A DNA stretch of 64,000 bases, taken from positions 1 to 64,000 of the forward strand of contig JADGNY010000012.1 in assembly GCA_017883235.1 (NCBI GenBank). Direction: 5' to 3'. Below the pieces are notes generated by a model, which saw only the letters and a list, made by a program, of their open reading frames with translations, searched no databases and was not told where the DNA came from. Positions 33,101 to 41,898 of this stretch are shown here, one piece after another (positions within the stretch are counted from its first letter, which is position 1; each line of letters opens with the position of its first letter). A program made the position numbers and the translations under genes. The stretch is from Thermoanaerobaculia bacterium. Its GTDB lineage: Bacteria; Acidobacteriota; Thermoanaerobaculia; Gp7-AA8.

Positions 33101-33165
33101 GCAACCGCATCGCAGAAGTTCTCTCGCCGCGTGTGTTCCGCCTCGGCGCGCGTCTGTCGTTCTAG
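30151..33165 (+). CDS. Oar-like TonB-dependent outer-membrane receptor
   Basis: The 1004-residue protein has a signal peptide (to about 30, AVSAYAQ), a carboxypeptidase-regulatory-like domain (about 33-115, GVTVTLTG and GNFRFLNLSPGSYGL), a plug (about 120-260, NVDGVNITDFAATG) and a long beta-barrel ending VFRLGARLSF with the terminal Phe used for outer-membrane assembly. Such Oar-type receptors are plentiful in Acidobacteriota and import large or peptide-derived substrates. AAAGGAGCC precedes the ATG. A c-di-AMP riboswitch with terminator lies upstream and may control it. Confidence 0.88.
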   Translation: MQRYSSLGFRAATIAAMVLIALLAVSAYAQIQSGNIYGKAQAKDGSALPGVTVTLTGVGAPQTVVTDAAGNFRFLNLSPGSYGLKAELAGFGTSTRTGITVNLGRNADVTMTLNPSAAESIVVTAEAPLLDVRKTGTGADISKVELENVPSARDPWVILQQTPGVTIDRNNVGGNESGQQSVYASKGTQGTQSTWNVDGVNITDFAATGSSPSYYDFDAFEEMQITTGGTDPRIMTPGVQLNMVTKRGTNDFKGSAHGFHTSQSYQATPQIPAEATSYLAAINQIDKINDDGGEIGGPIIKDRLWFWGAYGKQDINILTATLLNPKDPTSRFHDTTQLKNENLKVNAQPTASNSLTLVDQYGAKIKFGRNVSTTRFPETSWNQNDTYAKGTGSLTDPTLWKIEDTQIINQNLYLTGLYSKVQGGFQLIADNGKGCATFACGIDSLPAFRDKTVGGDGAWHRSFYSVTSLRPQKQTRLDGSAFVNTGKFSHELKFGYGYRVADVTSRTAWPGGEYTYNYGTGFGDGHDTGLVAFPRFPSLTYSSKSTDMYVGDTIMLGNLTLQGALRYDQQKGVVSAGTAAANPVVPELLPAETFSGESGLKFNNISPRLGLTYALGADRKTLLRASYSRYVSQLTSNAVNPVSPGATSYIYYYYNDLNHNNAAERNEIDFAYGNIGHSGFDPTHPTLSTQFTRWASNLKAPYTDEIILGGERELMSDFSVGINGTYRKLDNFISTVGEHTQGAGDFYSPSDYVLHAPVTATLPNGSTVSLPYYQLKPGVSVPVFSVIRNTPDYYQTYKGLEFTATKRLSHRWMMRGNLTLQDWKQHVGPGAIVDPTVTRTCGVCNNSEVIFQSTGSGAKGNVYINSKWTADLTGTYQIPVIETSFGFNVNSRQGYSLPYVFLVKGAPGSGEGNKSLLAPSAVDTFRDPTVTEVDLRIAKEIRFQRVGLTLSLDGFNMLNSNTILQRNVAQLNSSASNANPSSTSNRIAEVLSPRVFRLGARLSF

Positions 33166-33192
33166 TTCGATCTACAACGTCGTTTGCATCAC

Positions 33193-33227
33193 AACCCGCT
33201 GGGGGCACCCCCAGCGGGTTTTTTTGT
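33193..33227 (+). terminator. intrinsic terminator after receptor gene
   Basis: AACCCGCTGGGGG (33193-33205), two-base loop, CCCCCAGCGGGTT (33208-33220) and a run of Ts. A textbook rho-independent terminator. Confidence 0.9.
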
Positions 33228-33331
33228 GGAGCGCTGACGTTCGGTTCTATATATTCTGGAACAGGGGTGCGATACGCTGCGTTTCGCACCCCGGGCTCAC
33301 GGGCTCAACCCACTTGAAATCAGGAGAATCG

Positions 33332-34396
33332 ATGCGCAAGCTCAGCGTCTTTACCTCGATCATGCTGTCGCTCTTTCTGGTCGTCACCGCCACGGCTCAG
33401 GTTCGCGGGAAGGGCCGGCTGCAGGGAACCGTCACCGACAAGACCACCGGCAAGCCGATTCAGGGCGCCACGGTGACCGTGGCAATCGCGTCAGGCAACA
33501 CCCAGCCGATCGTCGTCAAGACCGATGCCCATGGTCATTGGTCGGCTCTCGGAATGGTCGGCGGCCAGTGGAACGTCGACATCGCCGCGGCCGGCTACCA
33601 GACCAGCCGCGGCACCGCGAACATCAGCGAAATGCAGCAGCAACCGATGATCCAGACGCAGCTCGCGCCGGAAGACAAAGAGGAAGCGGCGGCGGCGACG
33701 GTCGTCACCGCGGCGCCCGCCGTTCCGAAGGAAGCAATCGACGCGATCACCGAAGGCCAGAACCTGATGAGGATCAAGGCCGGCGACGTCGTCCCCACGC
33801 CGCAATCGGCCGGCGGAGCGGCCACCCACACGGTGACGGCCGATGAGGTGCACGAAAATGTCAAGCGTGCCGTCGCTGATTTCGAGAAGGCGCTTTCGAT
33901 GGTCCCGGCAGATAAGCCGGAGACGAAACAGATGCACGACCAGCTCCTGCAGGTCATGGCCCAGGCGTACTACCGGGCCGGCGATCTGAAGAACGCCATC
34001 ACATCGCTCGAGGCCGTGACGGCCGCCGATCCCTCCAACAACACGGCGGCGTTGCTCCTGGCAAACCTCTACCTCGAGAATGGACAGCTCGACGCCGGAA
34101 AGGCTCAGATCGAGAAGCTGCCGGCATCGGCGATCACCGATCCGACGACCTATCTCAACCTCGGCATCCTCTTCCTCAACAAGAAGAATCCCGCGGATGC
34201 GGTCACGTACTTCAGCAAGGCCATCGCCATGGACCCGAAGGGGGTCGACGCCTTCTACTATCGTGGTCTGGCAAACGCGCAATTGAACAAAACGGCCGAC
34301 GCGCGTGCCGATTTCGAGCAGGTCGTCGCCATGGCGCCGGACGCGCCGGAGGCGAAAGACTCCCGGGCCATGCTCGCGGCGTTGCCGAAGAAGTAA
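33332..34396 (+). CDS. exported protein with carboxypeptidase-regulatory domain and TPRs
   Basis: The 354-residue protein has a signal peptide (1-23), a carboxypeptidase-regulatory-like domain (about 28-110, QGTVTDKTTGKPIQGATVTV and GGQWNVDIAAAGY) and then TPR units (about 165-350, YYRAGDLKNAITSLEAVTA and ADAVTYFSKAIAMDPKG). Both halves mediate protein contacts, so a periplasmic scaffold is likely. ATG 33332 with CAGGAGAATC is clear; longer readings begin in the terminator region. It is followed by two sulfatase-TPR genes on the same strand. Confidence 0.8.
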   Translation: MRKLSVFTSIMLSLFLVVTATAQVRGKGRLQGTVTDKTTGKPIQGATVTVAIASGNTQPIVVKTDAHGHWSALGMVGGQWNVDIAAAGYQTSRGTANISEMQQQPMIQTQLAPEDKEEAAAATVVTAAPAVPKEAIDAITEGQNLMRIKAGDVVPTPQSAGGAATHTVTADEVHENVKRAVADFEKALSMVPADKPETKQMHDQLLQVMAQAYYRAGDLKNAITSLEAVTAADPSNNTAALLLANLYLENGQLDAGKAQIEKLPASAITDPTTYLNLGILFLNKKNPADAVTYFSKAIAMDPKGVDAFYYRGLANAQLNKTADARADFEQVVAMAPDAPEAKDSRAMLAALPKK

Positions 34397-34414
34397 CCAT
34401 CGACCCGACCCTGC

Positions 34415-36637
34415 ATGAACGCAACCTGGTTACGGCGTTGTGCCTTTCTTTGCGCGGCCGGCCTGCTGGCCCTCGCGCTCGTCACGTCTTGCCGCCGGTC
34501 CATCGGCTCGCCGTCGAACACGACGCCGGTGATCCTGATCTCGATCGATACACTTCGGTCGGATCACCTGCCGGCGTACGGCTACAAGGGGATTACCACG
34601 CCGAACATCGACGCCTTGCGCGCCGACTCGATTCTCTACGAGCGCGCGTACAGCCACGTGCCGCTCACGCTCCCCTCGCACACATCGATTCTCACCGGCA
34701 TGTTGCCGGCGGACCATGGCGTTCGGGATAACGTCGGCTACCATGTGGGCGATTCGATCCCGATGGTGCAGGAGCTGCTCAAGAAGAACGGCTATGCCAC
34801 GGGAGCAGCGGTCTCGGCGTTCGTTCTGCGGCGCGAAACGCACCTTGCCCGCGGATTCGATTTCTACGATGACGCGGTGAAGGCGATGGCCGGTGAGAAC
34901 CTGATCGGCCGCGTGCAGCGGGACGGCCGCGAAACGGAGAAGGCAGGGCAGAAGTGGATCGATGCGCAAGGAACCCGGCCGTTCTTCTTTTTCCTGCACC
35001 TCTACGATCCGCATACGCCGTATACGCCGCCGGAGCCGTACTTCAGCATGTATTCGAATCATTACGACGGCGAGATCGCCTACGTGGACTCGATCATCGG
35101 AACCCTGATCGCTGACCTCAAGAAGCGAGGCCTCTACGACAAGTCGCTCATCATCTTCCTCTCCGATCACGGCGAGGGACTCAGCGAGCACGGGGAGGAG
35201 GAACATGGGCTCCTTCTCTATCGTGAGGAGCTTCAGGTGCCGCTGATCGTGAAGCTTCCGGGGCAACGTAAAGCGGGGGCGACGGTGAAGACGCCGGTGC
35301 AGCTCGTCGACGTCTTTCCGACGATCCTGGAGCGGACGGCCACACCGGCTCCGGCGACAGGGCATCGCATCGGCCAGTCGCTGCTCTCGTTCCTGGACGG
35401 CGGTCCGGTGCGGTCGATCTACTCGGAGACCCTCTATCCGCGCTTCCATTTCGGCTGGAGCGATCTGCATTCGCTCATCGACGGCGACAACCACTACATC
35501 AGAAGTCCCCAACCGGAGCTGTTCGATCTGGCGTCCGATCCCGGTGAGAAGAAGAACGTGCTGCAGGACAACCGGCGGGCATACATCAAGCTGCGGGATG
35601 AGATCGAGCCGTTCGTAAAGAGCGCCGCGGCACCGGCGAATATCGATCCCGAGGAAGCGGCCAAGCTCGCTGCACTCGGATATGTCGGCTCGACGGTGGA
35701 TACCTCCAAGAGCGGGCCGCTCCCCGATCCGAAAAGCATGATGGGAGCGTTCCACGATATCCGGGTCGCATACACGCTCTATCGGGACGGCAAGGAGCCT
35801 GAGGCACTTCAGCTCACCAATCAACTGCTGGCGAGCAATGGCCAGATCACCGATCTCTGGGATCTCAAGTCCAAGATCCTCTACAAGATGGGGCGCGAGC
35901 AGGACTCGATCGAGGCCGCCAAGGACGGACTGCGGCACGTCCCCACCGCCATCGCCCTGTTGTACGATGTCGCCAATCTCGCTCTGAAGATGGGCGATCT
36001 CGACACGGCCCAGAAGCATGCCGAGATCGCCGTGACGGTCGAGCCCGGTGAGGCGCACGAGATCCTTTCGAAGATCTGGATGCGCCGGAACGATCCGAAG
36101 CGTGCCGAGGCCGAAGCCAAGCTTGCGGTCGATACGGCCCACGATCCGACCGATTCTCTGATCATGCTTGGCGGTATCGAGAGAGCTCGCGGCAATATGC
36201 CGGCCGCTCTCGGTTATTACCAGCGTGCCTTGACCGCGAGCGAGAAGTCGTCCAAGCCCGCGCCGGGCCTGCACGCCGCGCTCGGAGACGTCCTGGCCCG
36301 GCTCGGTAGAAACGAGGAAGCAGAGCGCGAGTTCCGTCTGGAGATTGCCAAGAACCCGTCGTCCTCCGACGCCTACGCTTCGCTGGTCATGCTTCTCGCG
36401 GTCGAACATCGTCTCGATGAAGCCACAAAGCTGATCTTCGACGTCGTCAAGGCCGTCCCCCAGCCGCATACGTATACCGTCGTCGCCGAGACGTTGACGG
36501 CGATCGGTGACGATCGTGGCGCATTGTTCTGGGCCTTCCAGGGGCAGCAGAAATATCCGGGCGACCCCGAGTTGAAGCGCCTGCCGCAGCACGTCCGGGA
36601 GTCGGGGCCGCTGCTGCGCAAGCGGATGATGAATTGA
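34415..36637 (+). CDS. sulfatase-like hydrolase fused to TPR repeats (first)
   Basis: The 740-residue protein has an N-terminal lipoprotein-like signal (ALVTSC), an alkaline-phosphatase-superfamily domain (about 35-420) and a TPR part (about 440-720). Metal-site motifs are present: ISIDTLRSDHL and FLSDHGEGLSEHGEEEHG. At the nucleophile position of the sulfatase motif (C/S-x-P-S-R) it reads TLPSHTSILTG, so Thr replaces Cys or Ser and formylglycine cannot form. It may be a phosphodiesterase or phosphoethanolamine-type transferase acting in the envelope. It overlaps the next gene by TTGA. Confidence 0.82.
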   Translation: MNATWLRRCAFLCAAGLLALALVTSCRRSIGSPSNTTPVILISIDTLRSDHLPAYGYKGITTPNIDALRADSILYERAYSHVPLTLPSHTSILTGMLPADHGVRDNVGYHVGDSIPMVQELLKKNGYATGAAVSAFVLRRETHLARGFDFYDDAVKAMAGENLIGRVQRDGRETEKAGQKWIDAQGTRPFFFFLHLYDPHTPYTPPEPYFSMYSNHYDGEIAYVDSIIGTLIADLKKRGLYDKSLIIFLSDHGEGLSEHGEEEHGLLLYREELQVPLIVKLPGQRKAGATVKTPVQLVDVFPTILERTATPAPATGHRIGQSLLSFLDGGPVRSIYSETLYPRFHFGWSDLHSLIDGDNHYIRSPQPELFDLASDPGEKKNVLQDNRRAYIKLRDEIEPFVKSAAAPANIDPEEAAKLAALGYVGSTVDTSKSGPLPDPKSMMGAFHDIRVAYTLYRDGKEPEALQLTNQLLASNGQITDLWDLKSKILYKMGREQDSIEAAKDGLRHVPTAIALLYDVANLALKMGDLDTAQKHAEIAVTVEPGEAHEILSKIWMRRNDPKRAEAEAKLAVDTAHDPTDSLIMLGGIERARGNMPAALGYYQRALTASEKSSKPAPGLHAALGDVLARLGRNEEAEREFRLEIAKNPSSSDAYASLVMLLAVEHRLDEATKLIFDVVKAVPQPHTYTVVAETLTAIGDDRGALFWAFQGQQKYPGDPELKRLPQHVRESGPLLRKRMMN

Positions 36638-38739
36638 CGTCCGTGGGATCCGAGGAACAGCAGAAACCTTCCCGGCGGCGGATGCTCATCATCGCCGTCT
36701 TTGGGGCGATCGTCATCGCCGGCGTTTCCTGGTTGGTTTTTCGGCGGTTCCGCGGCGAGGGTCGCGCGCCGGCTCGCGACATCATCCTCGTCACGATCGA
36801 CACCCTCCGCGCCGATTGCGTCGGATACGCCGGGAACACTCGCGTGCGGACGCCATTCCTCGACTCACTGGCCGGCCGCGGGCTGGAGTTCACGAACGCC
36901 CATGCGCACAACGTCATCACGCTGGCGTCGCACACCAACATCCTGACGGGCCTCTACCCGTTCCAGCACGGGGTTCGCGAGAACGCGGGATTCAAGCTCG
37001 ATCCGAAGTACGAGACCGTCGCGGCCATGCTGCATCGCGGCGGCTATGTTTCCGGTGCATTCGTCGGCGCCTTTCCGCTCGATGCCCGCTTCGGTCTGAA
37101 CCGCGGCTTCGACATGTACGACGACAACTACGGCAAAGGACAGTCGGGAGTCGATTTCGTCGAACCGGAGCGTCGCGCCGAGGCGGTCCTCGCCGCGGCC
37201 ACGAAGTGGTGGAACGCCCACGAGGGAGAGAAGCGATTCATGTGGGTCCATCTCTACGACCCGCATGCCCCATACGCGCCGCCGGAACCGTTCCTTTCCT
37301 CCTTCCGCGACCATGAGTACCTCGGCGAGATTTCGTACGTCGACGATGCACTCTCCAAAGCCATCGGTCCGATCGTGGCCGCCGAACCGGACGCGCTGAT
37401 CGTCGTCACTGCCGATCATGGTGAGGCGCTGGGCGATCACGGCGAAGCGACGCACGGTCTCTTCGCCTACGAGTCAACGCTGAAGGTTCCCTTACTCGTC
37501 GCCGGTCACGGAACCGGGCATCGGAAGGTGACCGAGTTCGTCCGCCATATCGACATCGTTCCGACGATCCTCGAGGCCGCTGGCCTGCCGAAACCGGCGG
37601 CTCTGCCGGGAGCGTCGCTTCTCCACGATGTGGGTGCGCGCGACAGCTACTTCGAGTCTCTCTCCGCGTCGCTCAATCGAGGCTGGGCCCCGCTGACAGG
37701 AATCATCCACGGCGGACTCAAATACATCGACCTGCCGCTGGCCGAGCTCTACGACCTTCCCCGCGATCCGCGTGAGTTGGAGAACCTGCGAGAGGAACGG
37801 CGCCGCGACGTCGAAACAGCACGCCGGCTGCTCGCGCCGATGCAGGTGCTCCCCTCCGCGCGCGCCGCGGTCTCATCCGAGGAGATCGCGCGGTTGCGCA
37901 GCCTGGGATATGTGTCCGGCAACGCCTCGCCGCGCGAGCACTACACGGAAGCGGACGATCCGAAGAACCTGATCGGACTCGATTCGAAGATGCACGCCGC
38001 GGTCGACGCATTCGAGCGCGGCAATCCGGTCCGGGCGCTTGCTCTTGCGCGCGAGGTCGTCGCCGCGAGAAGTGACATGGATGCGGGGCGTGAACTGCTC
38101 GCCTTCATGCTGCAGCAAAACGATCAGATTGCCGAGGCGATGGAACAGTTGAAGATCCTGGTCTCGAAGCCGAATGCCGCCGACTCCGACGTCGTGCATC
38201 TGGCTCTCTTGTTGAGCGAGACCGGGAATCCGAAGGGGGCGGTCGATCTCCTCGATCCGCGCGCCGGCAGCAACGATCCCGATCTGCTCAACGCCCTCGG
38301 GGTGGCTCTCTCCGACTCTGGACGCGAGGCGGAGGCACGAAGCCAGTTTGAGCGCGTGCTGGCGATCGACGCGAACGACGCCCCAGCCCTGCAGAACCTC
38401 GGCATCCTCGCTCTCAAGGGAGGCAATGTGAGCGCTGCCGAGAGCAGGCTCACTCGTGCGCTGGAGCTCAATCCGAAATTGCCGCTGGCGTGGAACACGC
38501 TCGGGGTGATCTACGCGCAGAAGGGCGACTTCGAGCATGCCGTCGACTCGTGGAAACGCGCCGTTGCATGCGATCCGCGTCAGTACGACGCGCTGCTCAA
38601 CATCGGGATCGTGGCCTCGAAAGCGGGGAACGCGGCCGAAGCGCGCGCCGCCCTGGAGCGCTTCGTCAGAACGGCGCCGAAGTCGCATTACGCCGCCGAC
38701 ATCGCCGAGGCGCAGCGAACCCTTGCCCAACTGCACTGA
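36634..38739 (+). CDS. sulfatase-like hydrolase fused to TPR repeats (second)
   Basis: A 701-residue paralogue of the preceding gene: one membrane anchor (about 17-38), a sulfatase-like domain (about 48-400; VTIDTLRADCV, ADHGEALGDHGEATHG) and TPRs (about 440-690, LESEA-type repeats such as KGDFEHAVDSWKRAV). The nucleophile motif is TLASHTNILTG, again with Thr. The start is TTG 36634 overlapping the upstream stop, or GTG 36643. Two such genes in an operon suggest paired action on one envelope polymer. Confidence 0.82.
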   Translation: MTSVGSEEQQKPSRRRMLIIAVFGAIVIAGVSWLVFRRFRGEGRAPARDIILVTIDTLRADCVGYAGNTRVRTPFLDSLAGRGLEFTNAHAHNVITLASHTNILTGLYPFQHGVRENAGFKLDPKYETVAAMLHRGGYVSGAFVGAFPLDARFGLNRGFDMYDDNYGKGQSGVDFVEPERRAEAVLAAATKWWNAHEGEKRFMWVHLYDPHAPYAPPEPFLSSFRDHEYLGEISYVDDALSKAIGPIVAAEPDALIVVTADHGEALGDHGEATHGLFAYESTLKVPLLVAGHGTGHRKVTEFVRHIDIVPTILEAAGLPKPAALPGASLLHDVGARDSYFESLSASLNRGWAPLTGIIHGGLKYIDLPLAELYDLPRDPRELENLREERRRDVETARRLLAPMQVLPSARAAVSSEEIARLRSLGYVSGNASPREHYTEADDPKNLIGLDSKMHAAVDAFERGNPVRALALAREVVAARSDMDAGRELLAFMLQQNDQIAEAMEQLKILVSKPNAADSDVVHLALLLSETGNPKGAVDLLDPRAGSNDPDLLNALGVALSDSGREAEARSQFERVLAIDANDAPALQNLGILALKGGNVSAAESRLTRALELNPKLPLAWNTLGVIYAQKGDFEHAVDSWKRAVACDPRQYDALLNIGIVASKAGNAAEARAALERFVRTAPKSHYAADIAEAQRTLAQLH

Positions 38740-38746
38740 CGAGGAT

Positions 38747-39478
38747 ATGTCCGCTCTCCTCTATACTTTTGACCGATTGTCCACCGACGACTTGGCCGCG
38801 TTCGAATCCCGCATCGGATATCCCTTCCTGCAGCGGGAGATCCTGACACGCGCGCTCACGCACAAGTCGTATTCGCACGAGGCGAAGAACGACGCCCTGC
38901 GGGACAACGAGACCTTCGAATTCCTCGGCGACTCCGTTCTCGGCTTCGTTATCGGCGACCTCCTTTTTCGGCGTTTTCCGGAGCTCGACGAAGGAGCGCT
39001 CTCGAAGATGAAGGCGTATCTCGTCAGCGCCACCAGCCTTGCCGAGAAAGCGCGCGCCTACGGCATGGGAGACGTCCTTTTCCTCGGCGTCGGCGAAGAG
39101 AAGTCAGGCGGCCGGAAGAAAGACTCGCTGCTGGCCAATCTCTTCGAGGCCATGCTGGCGGCGGTCTACCTCGACGGCGGCATCGAGCCGGTGCGAGGCC
39201 TCATCGAGCGGATGTTCACGCCCGATCTCGAGGCCATCGACGAGCAGAACCTCCTCTTCCAGGACTACAAGACCGCGTTGCAGGAAATGGCGCAGGGGAG
39301 CGGTATGCCGCTGCCTGAGTACAGCGTCGTCGGCGAAGTGGGGCCCGATCACGACAAGCGGTTCATCGTCGAAGTGAAAGTCGGCAACCTGGCCACGCGC
39401 GGCGAGGGATCGTCGAAAAAAGAGGCGCAGCAGCAGGCGGCCAAGCATGCATTGCGCGAATCGTCGCCGGGCGCATAG
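38747..39478 (+). CDS. rnc: ribonuclease III
   Basis: The 243-residue protein has the RNase III catalytic domain (about 15-145) with the signature NETFEFLGDSVLGF and the second acidic site NLFEAMLAA, then a double-stranded RNA-binding domain (about 170-238, GEGSSKKEAQQQAAKHAL). It cuts structured rRNA and mRNA precursors. ATG 38747 lies close after GAGG, eight bases behind the sulfatase-type gene. The EnvC-like gene overlaps its end by 32 bases. Confidence 0.95.
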   Translation: MSALLYTFDRLSTDDLAAFESRIGYPFLQREILTRALTHKSYSHEAKNDALRDNETFEFLGDSVLGFVIGDLLFRRFPELDEGALSKMKAYLVSATSLAEKARAYGMGDVLFLGVGEEKSGGRKKDSLLANLFEAMLAAVYLDGGIEPVRGLIERMFTPDLEAIDEQNLLFQDYKTALQEMAQGSGMPLPEYSVVGEVGPDHDKRFIVEVKVGNLATRGEGSSKKEAQQQAAKHALRESSPGA

Positions 39479-40601
39479 GGCCGTCGTTGCGGTGCTGATC
39501 CTCGCGGTCAGCCTGACCACGGCGCACTCGCAGACGGCGCGTGATGCCGACCTTACCCGCATCCGTGCCGAGATCGGCCGTCTTCGGAAACGTCTCGACG
39601 ACGTCCGGACTCAGACGCGCGGTGCCGAGCATGATCTGGAGGAAGCGGACCTCGAGCTCGGCATCCGTACGAATGAGCTGCAGCTTGCCATCGACATGCA
39701 GTCGCAACTCGAGCAGCAGCGTCACGACCTCGAGTCGCAGATCGCGGCCATCGCCTCGAACGTCGCCAGGGAGAAGGCGTTCCTGCGCAAACGGCTGGCT
39801 GTCCTTTATCGCCTGGGCGGGCTGAGCTACCTTCGTCTGCTGCTGTCGATCGACGATCAGCGGGATCCCGTGCAGGCGGTGTCGATGCTCGGGTTTCTCG
39901 TCTCCCGCGATGCGCGCGCGGTCGCGCGTTTCCAGTCCGCCGGCGAGCAACTGCGAGCCCGCCATGCCGACCTCGCCGATCGCCAGCAGCGGCTGGCCGG
40001 CGTGCGGCGCATCGTAGACCAGCGCCAGAAGGAGATGGCCTCGGCGCGTGCGAAGAAGGAGAGGATGCTGGCCTCGCTGCGCAGCGAGGGGAGCCAGTCG
40101 GAGCAGAAACTGGCCGAGCTCGAGGAGAAGGCGAAGCGGCTCGAGCACCTTCTCGACGTGCTGTCGCGTCAGAATGGCACGGCCGCGGTGGCGGCAATCG
40201 ACATCCGCACGGTGCAGGGCGCGCTGGCGTGGCCGGTCCAGGGGAAAATCATCGAGCACTTCGGAAAGCAAACGAACGCAAAATTTTCGACCGTGACCTT
40301 TAATAACGGCCTGAAGATCGCCGCGGCGCCCGGTGCTGAAGTACGCTCTGTCTTTGCGGGAACAGTTCTATTTTCGCAGTGGTTCAAGGGATACGGCAAT
40401 CTGGTGATACTCGATCACGGCAACCGCGTTTTCTCACTCTACGGCAACCTGAAGTCGCCGGCCGTCGCGGTCGGAGACCGCGTCAACGCTGGACAGACGA
40501 TTGCAGGGGTCGGCGAGTCGGAGGCAGCGCATTCCGGCTACCTCTACTTCGAGATCCGGCAGGACAACAAGCCTGAAGATCCGCAGAAATGGCTGCGGTA
40601 G
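39447..40601 (+). CDS. EnvC-like murein hydrolase activator (degenerate LytM)
   Basis: The 384-residue protein has a signal peptide (about 1-29), two long coiled coils (about 35-115 and 150-245, rich in Gln, Glu and Arg) and a C-terminal LytM/M23 domain (about 270-384). The zinc ligands are missing: NNGLKIAA stands where H-x3-D is expected and SLYGNL replaces SLYAH. As in EnvC it should not cut peptidoglycan but activate amidases at division. The next gene is a CtpA-type protease, a common neighbour of EnvC homologues. Confidence 0.88.
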   Translation: MHCANRRRAHRAVVAVLILAVSLTTAHSQTARDADLTRIRAEIGRLRKRLDDVRTQTRGAEHDLEEADLELGIRTNELQLAIDMQSQLEQQRHDLESQIAAIASNVAREKAFLRKRLAVLYRLGGLSYLRLLLSIDDQRDPVQAVSMLGFLVSRDARAVARFQSAGEQLRARHADLADRQQRLAGVRRIVDQRQKEMASARAKKERMLASLRSEGSQSEQKLAELEEKAKRLEHLLDVLSRQNGTAAVAAIDIRTVQGALAWPVQGKIIEHFGKQTNAKFSTVTFNNGLKIAAAPGAEVRSVFAGTVLFSQWFKGYGNLVILDHGNRVFSLYGNLKSPAVAVGDRVNAGQTIAGVGESEAAHSGYLYFEIRQDNKPEDPQKWLR

Positions 40602-40632
40602 CGAGCACAACGAGCATAGCGAGCACAGCGAA

Positions 40633-41832
40633 ATGACCAAAAAGAAAATCGTCTTCCTCTCCGTTTCGGTAGCGCTTCTCCTCTCGCTTCTCGGTGGCGC
40701 GCTGTTCGGACAGGCCACGCAGAAGAACAACGTCTACCGCTACCTCAGCATCTTCACCGAGGTCTTCGACCTGGTGAGGAACAACTACGTGGAACAGGTG
40801 CCGGCCGACCAGTTGATGGACGGCGCCTTCTCCGGTGTCACCGACGCCATCGACGAGTTCAGCTACTACGTGCCGCCGGCGCAGATGGCGGCGTACAAGA
40901 GTTTCAGCGACGTCGAAGACAACGGCGTCGGCCTCATCGTCACCAAGCGCTTCGGATACGCCTACGTCATCGCCTCCGTGCCGGGATCGCCCGCCGCGAA
41001 GTCGGGCATCGAGCGCGGCGACTTCATCGAGAAGATCGACGGACAGCCGACGCAGAAAATGGCCGTCTGGCAGGTCCGCAATCTCCTCCGCGGCGCCAAG
41101 CCGGTGCATCTGCAGGTTCTCCGCGGCGGCCAGACCAAGCGCGACGAGTTCACCCTGCAGCAGGCTGCCTTTCACCCGCTGCCCATCACCACGGAACAGT
41201 ACGGCGGCGTTTCCTACGTGAAGATCCCCTACTTCGAGAAGGGGACCGCCGCGCAACTGGCGACGACTCTGGAGACCATCCGCAAGGCCGGCAGCCGGAA
41301 GCTGATCATCGACCTCCGGGGCAATGCCGGCGGAGACGTGGAAGAAGCGATCACCTCGGCCGACGAGCTCCTGACGAGCGGTCTCATCACCTCGCTCGCG
41401 GGACGCAACATCGATCCGAAGAAGTGGCAGGCCGACCGCAACACCGCCTACGACGGCGACCTCGAAGTCCTCACCGACGGCTCGACCGCTTCCGGCGCCG
41501 AGATTTTCGCCGCCGCCATTCACGGCAACCAGCGCGGCAAAGTGGTCGGCGTGACGACGTACGGCAAGTCGATCGTGCAGCGTTTCGTGACCCTTCCCAG
41601 CGGCGGCGGCGTCTACATGACCGTCGCCCACTACACCACGCCGGACATGAAAGCGATCAAAGCCGGCGGCATCCGCCCGGACGTGATCGTGGACCTCACC
41701 GCCCTCGCGTTACGCGATGAGTCGAGCACGCCCGCGACGAAAGGCGCGGTGGCCAAACCGAAGGACGACTTGATCCTCCAGAAGGCGCTGCAGCTCTTCA
41801 CCGAGCCCGCGGCAGCGAAGAAGGCGGCGTAG
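40633..41832 (+). CDS. S41-family C-terminal processing peptidase (CtpA type)
   Basis: The 399-residue protein has an N-terminal membrane or signal segment (about 5-26), a PDZ domain (about 90-170, VIASVPGSPAAKSGIERGD) and the S41 protease core with Ser287 in GSTASGAEIF and Lys312 in TYGKSIVQ, the Ser-Lys dyad. It would trim periplasmic proteins. ATG 40633 follows a short repeat (GAGCACAACGAGCATAGCGA) in which no clear ribosome binding site is seen. Confidence 0.92.
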   Translation: MTKKKIVFLSVSVALLLSLLGGALFGQATQKNNVYRYLSIFTEVFDLVRNNYVEQVPADQLMDGAFSGVTDAIDEFSYYVPPAQMAAYKSFSDVEDNGVGLIVTKRFGYAYVIASVPGSPAAKSGIERGDFIEKIDGQPTQKMAVWQVRNLLRGAKPVHLQVLRGGQTKRDEFTLQQAAFHPLPITTEQYGGVSYVKIPYFEKGTAAQLATTLETIRKAGSRKLIIDLRGNAGGDVEEAITSADELLTSGLITSLAGRNIDPKKWQADRNTAYDGDLEVLTDGSTASGAEIFAAAIHGNQRGKVVGVTTYGKSIVQRFVTLPSGGGVYMTVAHYTTPDMKAIKAGGIRPDVIVDLTALALRDESSTPATKGAVAKPKDDLILQKALQLFTEPAAAKKAA

Positions 41833-41861
41833 GGGCCAAGCCCGACAAGCGTAGCGCTGGC

Positions 41862-41897
41862 CGGCCGGACCGCCGCCGGCTCGGCGGCGATCCGCGC
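41862..41897. terminator. GC-rich hairpin between ctpA-type gene and antitoxin gene
   Basis: CGCCGCC (41871-41877) pairs with GGCGGCG (41883-41889), within a longer imperfect dyad AGCGC...GCGCT. It lies between convergent genes; no U tract, so only a possible terminator. Confidence 0.4.
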
Positions 41898-41898
41898 T

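Noticed and set aside
39447..40601. Active M23 peptidoglycan endopeptidase
   Set aside because: The zinc-ligand His and Asp of the M23 site are replaced (NNGLKIAA, SLYGNL), so an activator role is more likely.
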